A DNA stretch of 64,000 bases from Leifsonia sp. C5G2 (GCF_013359685.1 NZ_JABFMV010000002.1:166260-230259); one strand, 5' to 3'. Positions 8,402 through 17,915 are shown, numbered from the stretch's first letter. Numbers and translations: made by a program. The notes: generated from the letters alone by a model not told the origin.

Positions 8402-8516
8402 ATTCGTCACGAATGCGCGCCATTCGTCACGAATAGCGCCCGTTCGTCACGAGTCGCCGCCTGACCATTCCAGGCACCCGCGCCATTCGTGACGAATCGC
8501 GCCCGTTCGTCACGAG
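8402..8516. repeat. 20-bp-period array of a TTCGTCACGAA near-palindrome
   Basis: Five copies of (A/G)TTCGTCACGA(A/G) lie between the PAC2 gene and uppP. Copies at 8402, 8422 and 8442 are exactly 20 bp apart. A second pair at 8485 (reverse orientation) and 8505 is again 20 bp apart. The core is a palindrome except for its central base. The same unit with the same period recurs at 63926-64000. Confidence 0.9.
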
Positions 8517-8537
8517 TGCCGACGGGCGTGTCGCGGC

Positions 8538-9401
8538 TCAGGCGGCCAGCACGCCCGTCCCGAGCAGGATCATCAGCAGCACGCCGAGCGCGATGCGGTA
8601 GATCACGAACGGCAGGAAGCTGCGGCGCGAGATGTACCCCATGAAGAGCGCGATCACGAGCAGCCCGACGACGAAGGCGACGAGCGTGGCGGCAGCCGTC
8701 TCGACCGGGCCGAACACCTCGACCGTGCAGGTGCCGGCCTTCGCCAGCGCCTCCGTGCACGGCTCCTTCACCGCCTTGTAGAGCTGGTAGAAGCCGCTGC
8801 CGAACACCGCGGGCAGCGCAAGCAGGAACGAGTACCGCGCGGCGGCCCTGCGCTGATAGCCCATGAACAGTCCGGCGGTGATCGTGCCGCCCGAGCGCGA
8901 GACGCCGGGGATGAGCGCGAGTGCCTGCGCCAGGCCGAAGACGATGCCGTCGACCCAGGTCAGCTCCCGCAGCCGCTTCGTCTTGGCGCCCACCCAGTCC
9001 GCGATCCCGAGCAGGATGCCGAACACGATCAGCGTCGTCGCGACGATCCACAGCGAACGGAACACCGTCTCGATCTGGTTCTGGAAGAAGAGCCCGAGCA
9101 CGACGATCGGGATGCTGCCCAGGATCACCAGCCAGCCCATCCTGGCGTCGGGGTCGTTGCGCGGGATGCGGCCGAACAGCGCCCGGAACCACTGCGCGAC
9201 GATCCGCGTGATGTCGCGCCAGAAGTACAGCAGGACAGCGGCCTCGGTGCCGAGCTGGATGATCGCGGTGAACCGCGCGCCCGGGTCGGCCCCCGTGCCG
9301 AGCAGCTCTCCCACGATGCGGATGTGCGCGGACGACGAGATCGGGAGGAACTCGGTCAGTCCCTGGACGAGGCCCAGGATGAGGGCGTTGAGGAAGTTCA
9401 T
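8538..9401 (-). CDS. uppP: undecaprenyl-diphosphatase UppP
   Basis: UppP removes a phosphate from undecaprenyl diphosphate, recycling the lipid carrier for peptidoglycan; overproduction gives bacitracin resistance. The 287-residue protein has the two signature segments [14 protein letters not shown] (residues 14-27) and PGVSRSG in the middle, both needed for catalysis, and seven to eight membrane helices. Length is normal. It stands alone, converging on the PAC2 gene, with the TTCGTCACGAA array in between. Confidence 0.96.
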   Translation of the reverse strand: MNFLNALILGLVQGLTEFLPISSSAHIRIVGELLGTGADPGARFTAIIQLGTEAAVLLYFWRDITRIVAQWFRALFGRIPRNDPDARMGWLVILGSIPIVVLGLFFQNQIETVFRSLWIVATTLIVFGILLGIADWVGAKTKRLRELTWVDGIVFGLAQALALIPGVSRSGGTITAGLFMGYQRRAAARYSFLLALPAVFGSGFYQLYKAVKEPCTEALAKAGTCTVEVFGPVETAAATLVAFVVGLLVIALFMGYISRRSFLPFVIYRIALGVLLMILLGTGVLAA

Positions 9402-9444
9402 GCGTGGCGTGTGATCCCGGTGGTGAGGTGGGTAGGACGCGCGT

Positions 9445-10764
9445 TCAGTAGGCGCGCAGCAGGTCGCGGAGCACGGTCCTACCGAACACTAGCGCGTCGA
9501 GCGGAACCCGCTCGTCCACGCCGTGGAACATGCCGGGGAAGTCGAGGTCGGCGGGGAGCCGCAGCGGCGCGAACCCGTAGCCGGTGATGCCGAGCCGGCT
9601 CAGCGCCTTGTTGTCGGTGCCTCCGGAGAGGAGGTACGGCAGCACCGGCGCGCCGGGGTCGTGGCGTTCGAGGGTGCCGGTGATCGCATCCACCAGGCCG
9701 CCGCCGAACTCCGCCTCGAGTCCGATGTCGCGGTGCATCACCTGGATCTCGATGTCGTCCCCGATGAGCTCCCGCACGCGGGCGAGAACGGCGTCCTCCT
9801 CGCCAGGGAGGGTGCGGATGTCGATGAGCGCCTCCGCCGTGTCGGGGATGACGTTGTGCTTGTACCCGGCCTCGAGCAGCGTGGGATTGGTGGTCGCCCG
9901 CAGGGTCGCCAGGATGAAGCCGGCAGCGGTGCCCGTGCGGATGACGACCTCGTCCGGCCCGACGCGCTGCGGGTCGACGTCGAGCAGACGGCCGAGCTCT
10001 CCGATCAGCCGCTCGGTCGTCGCGGTCAATTGGACGGGCCACTCCTCGCGCCCGAGCGCGACCACGGCCTCGGCGAGCCGGGTGATCGCGTTCTCGCGGA
10101 CCAGACGGGAACCGTGGGCCGCGCGCCCTCGTGCGATGAGCTTGATCCAGACCAGGGACTTCTCCCCCGTCTGCAGCAGGTAGGCACGCCGGCCGGCCAG
10201 ATCGATGGAGTAGCCGCCGACCTCGCTGATCGCCTCGGTGGCGCCCGTGAAGAGCTCCGGCTGCGTGTCGACCAGGAAGTGCGACCCGCGCCGGCCGCCG
10301 TCCTCCTCGTCGGCGAAGAACGCGACGACGAGGTCGCGCTCCGGCCGCTCCCCCGCCCGCAGGATGTCGCCGACCGCGGTCAGGATCATCGCGTCCATGT
10401 TCTTCATGTCGACGGCGCCGCGGCCCCAGAGCAGGCCGTCTCTGATCTCGCCGCCGAACGGGTCGACCGTCCAGTTGCGGGGATCGGCGGGAACGACATC
10501 GAGGTGACCGTGGACCACCAGGGCGGGCTTGCCCGGGTCGCGGCCGTCGACGCGTGCGACGACGCTCGCCCGGCCGGGATCGGACTCGAACACCTTTGGC
10601 TTCAATCCCAGCTCGGCGAGCTTCGCCTCGACGTACGCGGCGGCCTCCGCCTCCCCGTTCGACCGGCCCTCGCCGTAGTTCGTGGTGTCGAACCGGATCA
10701 GGTCGCGGGCGATGACGGCGGTCTCGTCGAGGGCGGGCTCGGTCGCGCGGCGTTCGTCGGTCAT
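9445..10764 (-). CDS. M20 family zinc metallopeptidase
   Basis: The 439-residue enzyme has the metal ligands and catalytic residues of M20 exopeptidases: [22 protein letters not shown] and FADEEDGG, then a dimerisation domain and a C-terminal histidine region ([11 protein letters not shown]). It probably cleaves dipeptides or acylated amino acids in the cytoplasm; the substrate cannot be read from the sequence. TAGCGT lies 6 nt before the ATG, suggesting a leaderless message. The stop is 43 bp from the uppP start, so the pair may be cotranscribed. Confidence 0.9.
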   Translation of the reverse strand: MTDERRATEPALDETAVIARDLIRFDTTNYGEGRSNGEAEAAAYVEAKLAELGLKPKVFESDPGRASVVARVDGRDPGKPALVVHGHLDVVPADPRNWTVDPFGGEIRDGLLWGRGAVDMKNMDAMILTAVGDILRAGERPERDLVVAFFADEEDGGRRGSHFLVDTQPELFTGATEAISEVGGYSIDLAGRRAYLLQTGEKSLVWIKLIARGRAAHGSRLVRENAITRLAEAVVALGREEWPVQLTATTERLIGELGRLLDVDPQRVGPDEVVIRTGTAAGFILATLRATTNPTLLEAGYKHNVIPDTAEALIDIRTLPGEEDAVLARVRELIGDDIEIQVMHRDIGLEAEFGGGLVDAITGTLERHDPGAPVLPYLLSGGTDNKALSRLGITGYGFAPLRLPADLDFPGMFHGVDERVPLDALVFGRTVLRDLLRAY

Positions 10765-10770
10765 CCCCCA

Positions 10771-10776
10771 ACGCTA
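10771..10776 (-). promoter_or_regulatory. -10 box of the M20 peptidase gene
   Basis: TAGCGT lies 6 nt before the ATG at 10764. Confidence 0.5.
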
Positions 10777-10849
10777 CCTGCCGTGGCCGACCGTGGTCCC
10801 GCCACGCCCGGGGCGTGTGGACAAGTCATCCGACTGTGGGAAACCGTGC

Positions 10850-10855
10850 TAATGT
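10850..10855 (+). promoter_or_regulatory. probable extended -10 of the tRNA-Leu gene
   Basis: TGCTAATGT gives an extended -10 (TGn plus TAATGT) about 40 bp before the tRNA. I see no well-spaced -35 box. Confidence 0.4.
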
Positions 10856-10896
10856 CTTTCTTCGGCAGCCGGACAGGTTCGGCGGCCGACACCTGA

Positions 10897-10981
10897 GTCC
10901 GGGTGGCGGAAATGGCAGACGCGCTAGCTTGAGGTGCTAGTGCCCGTATAGGGCGTGGGGGTTCAAGTCCCCCCTCGGACA
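10897..10981 (+). tRNA. tRNA-Leu(GAG)
   Basis: The 85-nt gene folds as a class II tRNA. The acceptor stem pairs GTCCGGG with CTCGGAC, the anticodon arm is CTAGC-TTGAGGT-GCTAG with anticodon GAG at 10931-10933, there is a long variable arm (TGCCCGTATAGGGCG), and the T loop is GTTCAAGTC. It reads CTC and CTT leucine codons. The CCA end is not encoded. A strong terminator follows within 10 bp. Confidence 0.97.
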
Positions 10982-10987
10982 CAACTG

Positions 10988-11016
10988 AAGGCCCCGGTCG
11001 AATCGACCGGGGCCTT
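10988..11016 (+). terminator. terminator of tRNA-Leu
   Basis: A 13-bp stem (AAGGCCCCGGTCG paired with its complement) with an AAT loop ends in TTTCTC, typical of an intrinsic terminator. Confidence 0.9.
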
Positions 11017-11036
11017 TCTCGTTCTCCGCCCGGGAC

Positions 11037-11042
11037 TATGGT
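11037..11042 (+). promoter_or_regulatory. -10 box of the cation efflux gene
   Basis: TATGGT lies 6 nt before the GTG at 11049, between the tRNA terminator and the gene. Confidence 0.5.
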
Positions 11043-11048
11043 GTCGCT

Positions 11049-12035
11049 GTGCCCGGCAAGAAGCGGTCCTCCTCCAGCCTGTTCACTGTGCTGCTCGCCT
11101 TCGGCGCCAACATCCTGGTGGCGATCGCGAAGACCGTCGCGGCCGCGATCACCGGGTCCGCCTCGCTCGTGGCGGAGGCCGCCCACTCGTGGGCCGACGC
11201 CGGCAACGAGGTGTTCCTGCTCCAGGCCGAGCGTTCCGCGGCGCGCCCGCGCGACGACGCCCATCCCGGCGGCTACGGCCGCGACGCCTACGTGTGGAGC
11301 CTGTTCGCCGCAGTCGGTCTCTTCACGGCCGGCGCGGTGGTGTCGATCATGCACGGTGTCTCGGCCCTCGGTTCTGACGAGCAGGACACCGACTACCTGG
11401 TCGGCTACCTCGTGCTCGCGGCCGCCTTCGTCTTCGAGGGCATCTCCTTCATCCAGTCGTACCGGCAGGCGCACGCCAAGGCGGCGACCTCCGGCACCGG
11501 CACGTTCGAGCACGTCCTGCGCACCTCCAACCCGACCCTGCGGGCGGTGTTCGCCGAGGACTCGGCCGCTCTGGTCGGACTCGTCATCGCCTTTCTCGGC
11601 CTCCTCCTTCACGAGCTGACGGGCGACCCGTTCTGGGATGCGCTCGGCTCGATCCTGGTCGGCGTGCTGCTGGCGATCGTCGCGGTCGTCCTGATCGAGC
11701 GCAACCGGAGCTTCCTGGTCGGGAAGCAGGGCTCCGACCGTGCGTGGCAGCTGGCGCTCACCGCGCTGCTGCAGCATCCGGAGGTCGAGAAGGTGACGTA
11801 CCTGCACCTCGAGTACGTCGGGCCGGAGCGGTTCTACCTCGTCGCCGCGGTGGACCTCGTCGGCGACGACCGGGAGTCTGATGTCGCCGCCGATCTGCAG
11901 TCCGTGGAGGCGGAGCTCGAACACTCCGAATGGGTCACGGAGGCCGTGCTCACCCTCTCGCGGCCGGGCGCGGAGGCCCTACTGCCCACACCCGACGCGG
12001 ACTCCGACGCGGACACCCGGGCATTGCGGCCATAG
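11049..12035 (+). CDS. cation diffusion facilitator family transporter
   Basis: The 328-residue membrane protein has the cation diffusion facilitator fold: N-terminal helix with SLVAEAAHSWADAGNE (the conserved HSxxD metal site), five to six membrane helices, a second metal-site helix (EDSAALVG), and a cytoplasmic ferredoxin-like C-terminal domain. It should export Zn, Mn or Fe in exchange for protons; the metal cannot be decided. The GTG start follows a TATGGT box by 6 nt. A metal-related VIT1 gene lies 1 kb downstream on the same strand. Confidence 0.9.
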   Translation: MPGKKRSSSSLFTVLLAFGANILVAIAKTVAAAITGSASLVAEAAHSWADAGNEVFLLQAERSAARPRDDAHPGGYGRDAYVWSLFAAVGLFTAGAVVSIMHGVSALGSDEQDTDYLVGYLVLAAAFVFEGISFIQSYRQAHAKAATSGTGTFEHVLRTSNPTLRAVFAEDSAALVGLVIAFLGLLLHELTGDPFWDALGSILVGVLLAIVAVVLIERNRSFLVGKQGSDRAWQLALTALLQHPEVEKVTYLHLEYVGPERFYLVAAVDLVGDDRESDVAADLQSVEAELEHSEWVTEAVLTLSRPGAEALLPTPDADSDADTRALRP

Positions 12036-12061
12036 CGGTCAGAATGCGACCGCATGCTGTG

Positions 12062-12067
12062 CACAAT
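12062..12067 (+). promoter_or_regulatory. -10 box of the WYL regulator gene
   Basis: CACAAT lies 6 nt before the ATG at 12074. The GGAGG in between is too close to the ATG to act as a ribosome site. Confidence 0.4.
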
Positions 12068-12073
12068 GGAGGC

Positions 12074-13087
12074 ATGGCAAGTACCGGCTCCCGAGCGCTC
12101 CAGCTCCTCTCCCTCCTCCAGACCCACCGCTACTGGCCGGGACACGAACTCGCCGACCGGCTCGGCGTCTCGCCGCGCACGCTCCGGCGCGATGTCGAGC
12201 GGCTGCGCGACCTCGGCTACCCCGTCGACGCCACCCGGGGCGTGGCCGGCGGCTACCAGCTGGCCGCCGGCGCCTCGCTCCCCCCGCTCGTGGTCGACGA
12301 CGACGAGGCCGTCGCCCTCGCCGTCGGCTTGCGCACCGCCGCGCAGAGCGGCATCGCCGGGGTCGACGAGGCCTCCGTCCGTGCGCTCGCCAAGGTCGTG
12401 CAGGTGATGCCGCCGCAGCTCCGGCGCCGGGTGGACGCACTGCGCACCACGACGCTCTCCACGACCTTCGGGCCCGGCCCGACCGCCGACGCCGGTGTGC
12501 TCACCGTGCTCGCGCAGGCCTGTCGCGACGAGGAGCGGCTGGACTTCGCCTACGTCGCCCGCGACGGCCAGGCGTCCACGCGTACGGTCGAACCGCACCG
12601 GCTGGTCTCGATCGAGCGTCGCTGGTACCTCGTCGCCTACGACCTGACGCGCTTCGACTGGCGCAGCTTCCGCCTCGACCGCATCGCCGAGCCGCGCCCG
12701 ACCGGCACGCGCTTCCGGCCGCGCGCCCTCCCGGCCGAGGACGCCGCCGAGTACGTCCGCGAGTCGTTGCACTCCGCCGTCGAGCCGATGGTGGTGGAGG
12801 CGATCGTCGAGGCCCCGCACGACCGCGTGCTCGACGTGCTCGGCCGCTGGGCCACCGTCGAGGAGCGGGAGGACGGCACCTGCCTCGTCCGCATCACGGC
12901 GGACAGCGCCGACTGGGCGCTGTTCGGGCTGGCGGCCGTCGACGGCCCGTTCCGCATCGTGGGGCCGGAGGAGGCGGTCGTGGCCGCGGCCGACTGGGGC
13001 GAGCGCTTCACCCGCTCCGCTGCGGCGCTCGGGATGGATGCCGCCGCGGCCGCCCCGGAGAACGACGCCCTAAGATCGAAGGGATGA
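12074..13087 (+). CDS. YafY-type WYL transcriptional regulator
   Basis: The 337-residue protein has an N-terminal HTH_11-type domain (about 5-60, VSPRTLRRDVERLRDLGYPV), a WYL domain (about 145-230, RRWYLVAYDLTRFDWRSFRLDRI) and a C-terminal WCX domain. Such proteins bind DNA near their own genes and sense an unknown ligand through WYL. I chose the ATG at 12074 because a CACAAT box precedes it by 6 nt; an upstream ATG at 12044 is possible. Its stop overlaps the start of the VIT1 gene by 4 bp, so the two are coupled and it may control that transporter. Confidence 0.9.
   Translation: MASTGSRALQLLSLLQTHRYWPGHELADRLGVSPRTLRRDVERLRDLGYPVDATRGVAGGYQLAAGASLPPLVVDDDEAVALAVGLRTAAQSGIAGVDEASVRALAKVVQVMPPQLRRRVDALRTTTLSTTFGPGPTADAGVLTVLAQACRDEERLDFAYVARDGQASTRTVEPHRLVSIERRWYLVAYDLTRFDWRSFRLDRIAEPRPTGTRFRPRALPAEDAAEYVRESLHSAVEPMVVEAIVEAPHDRVLDVLGRWATVEEREDGTCLVRITADSADWALFGLAAVDGPFRIVGPEEAVVAAADWGERFTRSAAALGMDAAAAAPENDALRSKG
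13071..13076 (+). promoter_or_regulatory. internal -10 box before the VIT1 gene
   Basis: TAAGAT lies inside the 3' end of the WYL gene, 7 nt before the ATG at 13084, and could give a second, leaderless transcript. Confidence 0.4.
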
Positions 13088-14172
13088 CGACCGCCGCCCG
13101 CACCCCGAGCACCGCCGACATCCGGCGGTGGCGCCGTTACCTCGCCGACGAGCGGGCGGAGGCAGCGGTGTACCGCGACCTTGCCAGCCGCAGGCAGGGC
13201 GAAGAGCGCGAGATCCTCCTCGCCCTGGCCGAGGCCGAGCGCCGGCACGAGCAGCACTGGGTCACCCTCCTGGGCGAGCGGGCCGGGAAGCCGCTGCGCG
13301 GCGATCTGCGCACCCGGATGCTCGGCTGGCTCGCCCGGCGCTTCGGCTCGGTCTTCGTGCTCGCGCTCGCCCAGCGGGCGGAGGCGCGTTCCCCCTACGC
13401 GGACGACGTCGACGCGACGCCGCAGATGGCGGCGGACGAGCAGGTGCACGAGGAGGTGGTGCGCGCGCTCGCCGCGCGCGGCAGGCAGCGGCTCTCCGGC
13501 ACCTTCCGCGCTGCCGTCTTCGGTGCGAACGATGGCCTGGTGAGCAACCTGGCGCTCGTGCTCGGTGTGAGCGCCAGCGGCGTCCCGACGCACGTCGTGC
13601 TGCTGACCGGCATCTCCGGTCTCCTCGCCGGAGCACTGTCGATGGGTGCGGGCGAGTACGTCTCCGTGCGCTCCCAGCGCGAACTGCTCGAGGCGTCCAC
13701 GCCCAACCCGGCCACCGGGTCGGCGCTCCCCCACCTCGACGTCGACGCCAATGAGCTCACGCTCGTCTACCGCGCCCGCGGGATGGCACCGGACGAGGCC
13801 GCGGAGCACGCCAGGAAGGTGCTGTCGAGCCTGCAGCCGGTCACATCCCCCGTCCCGATCGCGCCGGCGGAGACCGGGGACGAGCACGAGGCGATCGGCA
13901 CCGGCTGGAGCGCCGCGCTCTCGAGCTTCTGCTTCTTCGCCTCCGGTGCGCTCATCCCGATCATCCCGTTCCTGTTCGGGATGACCGGCACGGCCGCCAT
14001 CGTCGTCTCGGCCGTGCTCGTCGGGATCGTGCTGCTCGGAACCGGCGCCGTCGTGGGCCTGCTCTCCGGGGCGTCCCCGCTCAAGCGCGCCGTGCGGCAG
14101 CTGCTGATCGGCTACGGCGCCGCCGCGGCGACCTACGTGCTCGGCCTGCTCTTCGGCGCCACCGTCGGCTAG
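13084..14172 (+). CDS. VIT1/CCC1 transporter with N-terminal ferritin-like domain
   Basis: The 362-residue protein joins a ferritin-like di-iron domain (about 10-140) to a VIT1/CCC1 membrane domain (about 140-362). The first part has two E-xx-H iron sites (EAERRHEQHW and DEQVHEEV). The second has the family motif FGANDGLVSNLALVLGV, GALSMGAGEYVS, and five membrane helices. Family members move Fe or Mn out of the cytoplasm; the N-terminal domain may sense or load iron. It overlaps the WYL gene by 4 bp and the convergent DUF1707 gene by 4 bp. Confidence 0.9.
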   Translation: MTTAARTPSTADIRRWRRYLADERAEAAVYRDLASRRQGEEREILLALAEAERRHEQHWVTLLGERAGKPLRGDLRTRMLGWLARRFGSVFVLALAQRAEARSPYADDVDATPQMAADEQVHEEVVRALAARGRQRLSGTFRAAVFGANDGLVSNLALVLGVSASGVPTHVVLLTGISGLLAGALSMGAGEYVSVRSQRELLEASTPNPATGSALPHLDVDANELTLVYRARGMAPDEAAEHARKVLSSLQPVTSPVPIAPAETGDEHEAIGTGWSAALSSFCFFASGALIPIIPFLFGMTGTAAIVVSAVLVGIVLLGTGAVVGLLSGASPLKRAVRQLLIGYGAAAATYVLGLLFGATVG

Positions 14173-14663
14173 CGCCTCCTGCCGCCGTCGGTGCCGTACG
14201 CGATCGCCCCGACCAGAGGGATGAGCAGGAACCACAGCCACGAGTACTGGTAGCCCCAGGCGTAGCCGGTGATGAAGAACAGGATCACCGACACGAACGG
14301 GATGATCGACACGGCGAGCAGACCCCACCGGCTGGACGGCTCCCGGCCGCCCCACCCCGAACGGCCGTCGTACGGCTGCTGCGGGTACGGCTGCTGGGCG
14401 TACTGCGGTGCGGGGTAGGCAGCGCCCGGCTGGGCGCCCGGACGTGTGTGCGCGTCGAGCTGCAGACCGCCGGGCAGGTCGGCGAACAGCGGCGCGAGAT
14501 CGCCGCGCGTGACGGCGGAACGCGCCGATGCGATCCGCGACTGCAGCTCGACGTCGGTGAGCCTCCCCTGGGCGGCGTGGGATTGCAGTGCCGCGACGGC
14601 ACGCTCCCGCTCGTCGTTGCTGAGGCGCAGCGACGCTTCGGACGGATCGGTGATGTCTGCCAT
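14169..14663 (-). CDS. DUF1707 domain membrane protein
   Basis: The N-terminus (about 8-60, LRLSNDERERAVAALQSHAAQGRLTD split across residues) is the actinobacterial DUF1707 module, often found in front of membrane or SHOCT segments. A Pro/Gln/Tyr-rich linker follows, then two membrane helices (about 110-155) with many aromatic residues. Function is unknown. The 164-residue protein is encoded alone and its 3' end overlaps the VIT1 gene by 4 bp. Confidence 0.85.
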   Translation of the reverse strand: MADITDPSEASLRLSNDERERAVAALQSHAAQGRLTDVELQSRIASARSAVTRGDLAPLFADLPGGLQLDAHTRPGAQPGAAYPAPQYAQQPYPQQPYDGRSGWGGREPSSRWGLLAVSIIPFVSVILFFITGYAWGYQYSWLWFLLIPLVGAIAYGTDGGRRR

Positions 14664-14825
14664 GACGTCAGTATCGCAGCAGGCCGTCCCGAATGGCCCC
14701 GTCGACGCAATGCATTCATTACGGCCGCTCCGGCGTCACGGCCCCGGCGCCGCTCCCGTCATCCTAAGTAGCGGTTCATTCGACCGCCCGAAGCGATGTC
14801 GACTGAAACAGGAAACGTTCTCGTC

Positions 14826-17800
14826 ATGAAGTGGCCACGTCCGGCTCCGTCCGCCCGCGACCGCCGACGTCCGCCGGCGGCCTACCTGCTCGCGTGCATC
14901 GCGGCGGGCGTGATCGCCGCGGCCCTGATCGTCCCCATGGCCTTCTCCAACGCCACGACGACGACGGCATCGACCACGTACAAGACGGCGACCAATGAGA
15001 CCGCCGCGTCCGCCGCGGCATCGTCGGACGCCCCGGGCGGGGAGAAGATCGGCTCCGCCAAGCCGGGCGACACGCTGAAATGGGTCGTCAGCTACGCCAA
15101 CAAGACCTCCGCGAATGCCACCGTGACCCTCACCGACATCCTGACGAACGCGGGTGCCTACGTCCCCGGATCGCTGGAAGTGCCACCGCTGGCCAATCCG
15201 AAGGGCACGTCGACCCCGCGGTACACCACAAACGGCGGTGGCGCCTGGTCGAGTGGCACTCCGCCGGCGAAAGCGAACGGCGTGGGTCTCGACGGAACCC
15301 TGGTCCCCTCCGGAACGCGACAGCTGTCGTCCGAGTTCGTCGCTCCCCCGACCGCCGCGCTCACGTTCAACGGCGGCGATGCGTACAACATCGCGTTGCA
15401 CGGCGATCTGATCTACGGGATCGGTCATCATCAGACGGGGGCCGTCGTGTCCTGCTCACGGTATGACGGCACCACCTGCCCCGGATGGCCGACGTCCAGC
15501 AACTGGCAGGCCTGGTCCAGCGTCGTCGGCACTCCCATCGGCTCGGGTACGAAATGGACGGGGTTCACGGCGATGCAGGCGGGCGCCTGGGTCGCCGGAG
15601 ACCGGCTCTACTGGTACGCCGGCACGGCCGACGGCTCGAGTCAGGGCGTCGCCTGTCTCGACCTCTCGACGACCACCCCACGGAGCTGCGGCTACGCCGC
15701 GCGGACGGGGAGCGTGACCCGTGCGTCCGGATTCGGCGCGCAGATCGGCGGCACGGCGATTCCCGCCGTCGACGGCAACCTCTACGCCGCGGCCAGCAGC
15801 AACGGTGCCCTGGTGCTGGTGTGCACGACTCCGAGCGGCGCGTCGTGCCCGGACATCACGCTGGGCGCCACCGGCTGGAAGAGCCACGGCTACTACAGCG
15901 CGGCCGTCTACGGCGACTACGTGTTCGCCAGTGCCCAGCGGACGACGGCCGACGCATGGTCCACCTTCTGCTACGACCTCAAACTCAAGAGGATCTGCAA
16001 CGGATCGTTGAACGTCTGGCCGGCCTCCTCCTCGCCGGCGGCCGTCTTCACCGGCACCCCGTTCGCGCCCATCCTCTCGAAGACGGGGACGGTCACCGGC
16101 GTCTGCACCTTCACCAACGGCACCGGCACGTCCTCCACCTGCTGGAACCTCGCGGGGACGAAACTCGCCGCCAATCAGAACCCGTACGCGGGCACGGGCG
16201 CCTCCATCTCCATCACCGGACACGCTGCCGGCGATGCGCTGGTGATCGGCACGAAGGTCTACCTCTCGGCGGGCAACCAGGTGATGTGCCGGGACTTCGC
16301 CGCATACTCCGGCACCGGGACCGTCGCGGCGTGCGCCGGCTTCGTCCCCGTGTCCAACGCGTACAACTACACCACCCGGACCGCGTCGATCATCGCTCCC
16401 GACTGCCTGGTGGCGACCGGGGACGCGGGCATCGTGAGCTTCTTCCACGCGTCGACCGGCGGCAAGTGCGCGCAGACATCGAGCAAACCGCAAGAAGTGA
16501 CCGTGACACCCTCGTCGTTCTATTGCGGGTCGGGAGCCGCAGCTTTCACCGGTTGGGACGCACTGCGCATCACCGGGCTCACCAGCTCGGCGTACCGCAA
16601 CGCCCTCGTGACCCTCCGCGACCAGAACGGGAACGCGATCCGTGGGTTCGACGCGGTGACCGTCACGGCGGGCGGGTCGCTGGATCTGTCGTCGGTGCCC
16701 ACCACCGTGACCTCCATCACGGCAACAGTGACGCTCCAAGGGGTCACCGCGCCCGGAAGCCTCCCCAGCGCGCAGGTCGACATCGCCTGGGTCGGCGCCC
16801 CGGTGCAGGTGTGCTTCCGAACCACCGCGCCGGCCGTCGCATGCGATGCGGCGGCGCCCCTGACCCTGTCGAACACGGCGAAGGCCGTCACGACCTCCTC
16901 GGCGGGCACCGACGCACCCGGCGGCAATTCCACCGGAGCCGTCAAATTCCTCGTGAAGGCCGACGCGTCGCAGTGCTCGCTGGAGATCACGAAGACGTCG
17001 GGAAAGCAGTCGGCCAGGCCAGGGCACAAAGTCGACTACACCATCACCGTCAAGAACACCGGTTCCCAGGCCTACGAGAAAGCATCCTTCTCGGACGACC
17101 TGATTGACCTGCTGAAAGACGCCTCCTACAACAACGATCAGGTCACGACCGCCGGCACGGTGACGTACGCGCAACCGATGCTCTCGTGGACCGGCGCGCT
17201 GGCACGCGGGGCGGCCGCGACGATCACGTATTCGGTCACGGTTCGAAACCCGGCGACAGGCGACCAGGAACTCCTGAACACCGTCGTCTCCACCTCCCCG
17301 CGCACGAACTGCTCACCCGCCTCCGGCGATCCGCGCTGTACCGTGAAGGTCCCGGTCGAGGTGTCCGATCTGGTCTGGCGGAAGGTGGATTCGACTTCCG
17401 CGGCGAACATCCTGGCGGGTTCTGCGTGGACGCTCACACCCGTCGACAGCAAGGGCAACCCGACGGGTCCGGCACTGCCGATCGCGGACTGCATGGTCTC
17501 CGGCTCGTCCGGCTGCGCCGGGGCCGACATCGACTCCCTGGGCGGGGCCTTCCGGATCACCGGCCTCGGGCCGGGCACCTATCGACTGGTCGAAACGCAG
17601 GCCCCGGCCGGATTCCAGCTGGCCACGGCCCCGATCACGCTGACGATCGCCGACTCGTCGAAAACGGTCACTCTCTCCAACATCCGGAACACGCAGATGC
17701 CCGTTCCGCCGCTTCCCTTCACCGGCGGGCTGAGCAGCGACGCGCTGACCCTGGGCGGCTCAGGCCTGCTCGGCGGGGCTGCGATCCTGCTGCTCCTCCG

Positions 17801-17837
17801 ATTCGTCCGGCGACGTCGCGCCACCCTGCGGCAGTGA
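14826..17837 (+). CDS. LPFTG-anchored surface protein with DUF11, beta-rich and SpaA-like domains
   Basis: The 1003-residue product looks like a sortase-anchored wall protein. From the ATG at 14826 (AGGAAA about 11 nt upstream) it has a basic N-terminus and signal helix (about 17-42). A DUF11-like module follows (about 75-120), then a long Gly/Tyr/Cys-rich middle region that may be a beta-propeller (about 180-560), a second DUF11-like module (about 720-840), and a SpaA/prealbumin-like domain (about 850-955). It ends with LPFTG (963-967), a membrane helix and an Arg-rich tail. An in-frame ATG at 14796 is less likely. No sortase gene is in the window. Confidence 0.85.
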   Translation: MKWPRPAPSARDRRRPPAAYLLACIAAGVIAAALIVPMAFSNATTTTASTTYKTATNETAASAAASSDAPGGEKIGSAKPGDTLKWVVSYANKTSANATVTLTDILTNAGAYVPGSLEVPPLANPKGTSTPRYTTNGGGAWSSGTPPAKANGVGLDGTLVPSGTRQLSSEFVAPPTAALTFNGGDAYNIALHGDLIYGIGHHQTGAVVSCSRYDGTTCPGWPTSSNWQAWSSVVGTPIGSGTKWTGFTAMQAGAWVAGDRLYWYAGTADGSSQGVACLDLSTTTPRSCGYAARTGSVTRASGFGAQIGGTAIPAVDGNLYAAASSNGALVLVCTTPSGASCPDITLGATGWKSHGYYSAAVYGDYVFASAQRTTADAWSTFCYDLKLKRICNGSLNVWPASSSPAAVFTGTPFAPILSKTGTVTGVCTFTNGTGTSSTCWNLAGTKLAANQNPYAGTGASISITGHAAGDALVIGTKVYLSAGNQVMCRDFAAYSGTGTVAACAGFVPVSNAYNYTTRTASIIAPDCLVATGDAGIVSFFHASTGGKCAQTSSKPQEVTVTPSSFYCGSGAAAFTGWDALRITGLTSSAYRNALVTLRDQNGNAIRGFDAVTVTAGGSLDLSSVPTTVTSITATVTLQGVTAPGSLPSAQVDIAWVGAPVQVCFRTTAPAVACDAAAPLTLSNTAKAVTTSSAGTDAPGGNSTGAVKFLVKADASQCSLEITKTSGKQSARPGHKVDYTITVKNTGSQAYEKASFSDDLIDLLKDASYNNDQVTTAGTVTYAQPMLSWTGALARGAAATITYSVTVRNPATGDQELLNTVVSTSPRTNCSPASGDPRCTVKVPVEVSDLVWRKVDSTSAANILAGSAWTLTPVDSKGNPTGPALPIADCMVSGSSGCAGADIDSLGGAFRITGLGPGTYRLVETQAPAGFQLATAPITLTIADSSKTVTLSNIRNTQMPVPPLPFTGGLSSDALTLGGSGLLGGAAILLLLRFVRRRRATLRQ

Positions 17838-17850
17838 AAGGCTTCGGCGG

Positions 17851-17897
17851 TGTGACTTCCGGCGCAAGCGGCTACACTGATTCGAACATACGTTCGA
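17851..17897 (+). promoter_or_regulatory. promoter with SOS (LexA) box for DUF6504 gene
   Basis: TGTGAC (17851-17856) and TACACT (17873-17878) are 16 bp apart. The LexA box TCGAACATACGTTCGA (17882-17897) follows directly and matches the actinobacterial consensus TCGAAC-N4-GTTCGA. LexA bound here would cover the transcription start. Confidence 0.85.
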
Positions 17898-17915
17898 TAG
17901 CCGAGGTGAACGAGC

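Noticed and set aside
14796..14825. Upstream ATG for the LPFTG protein
   Set aside because: The signal peptide begins properly at the ATG 14826, which has AGGAAA upstream; the earlier ATG has no ribosome site.
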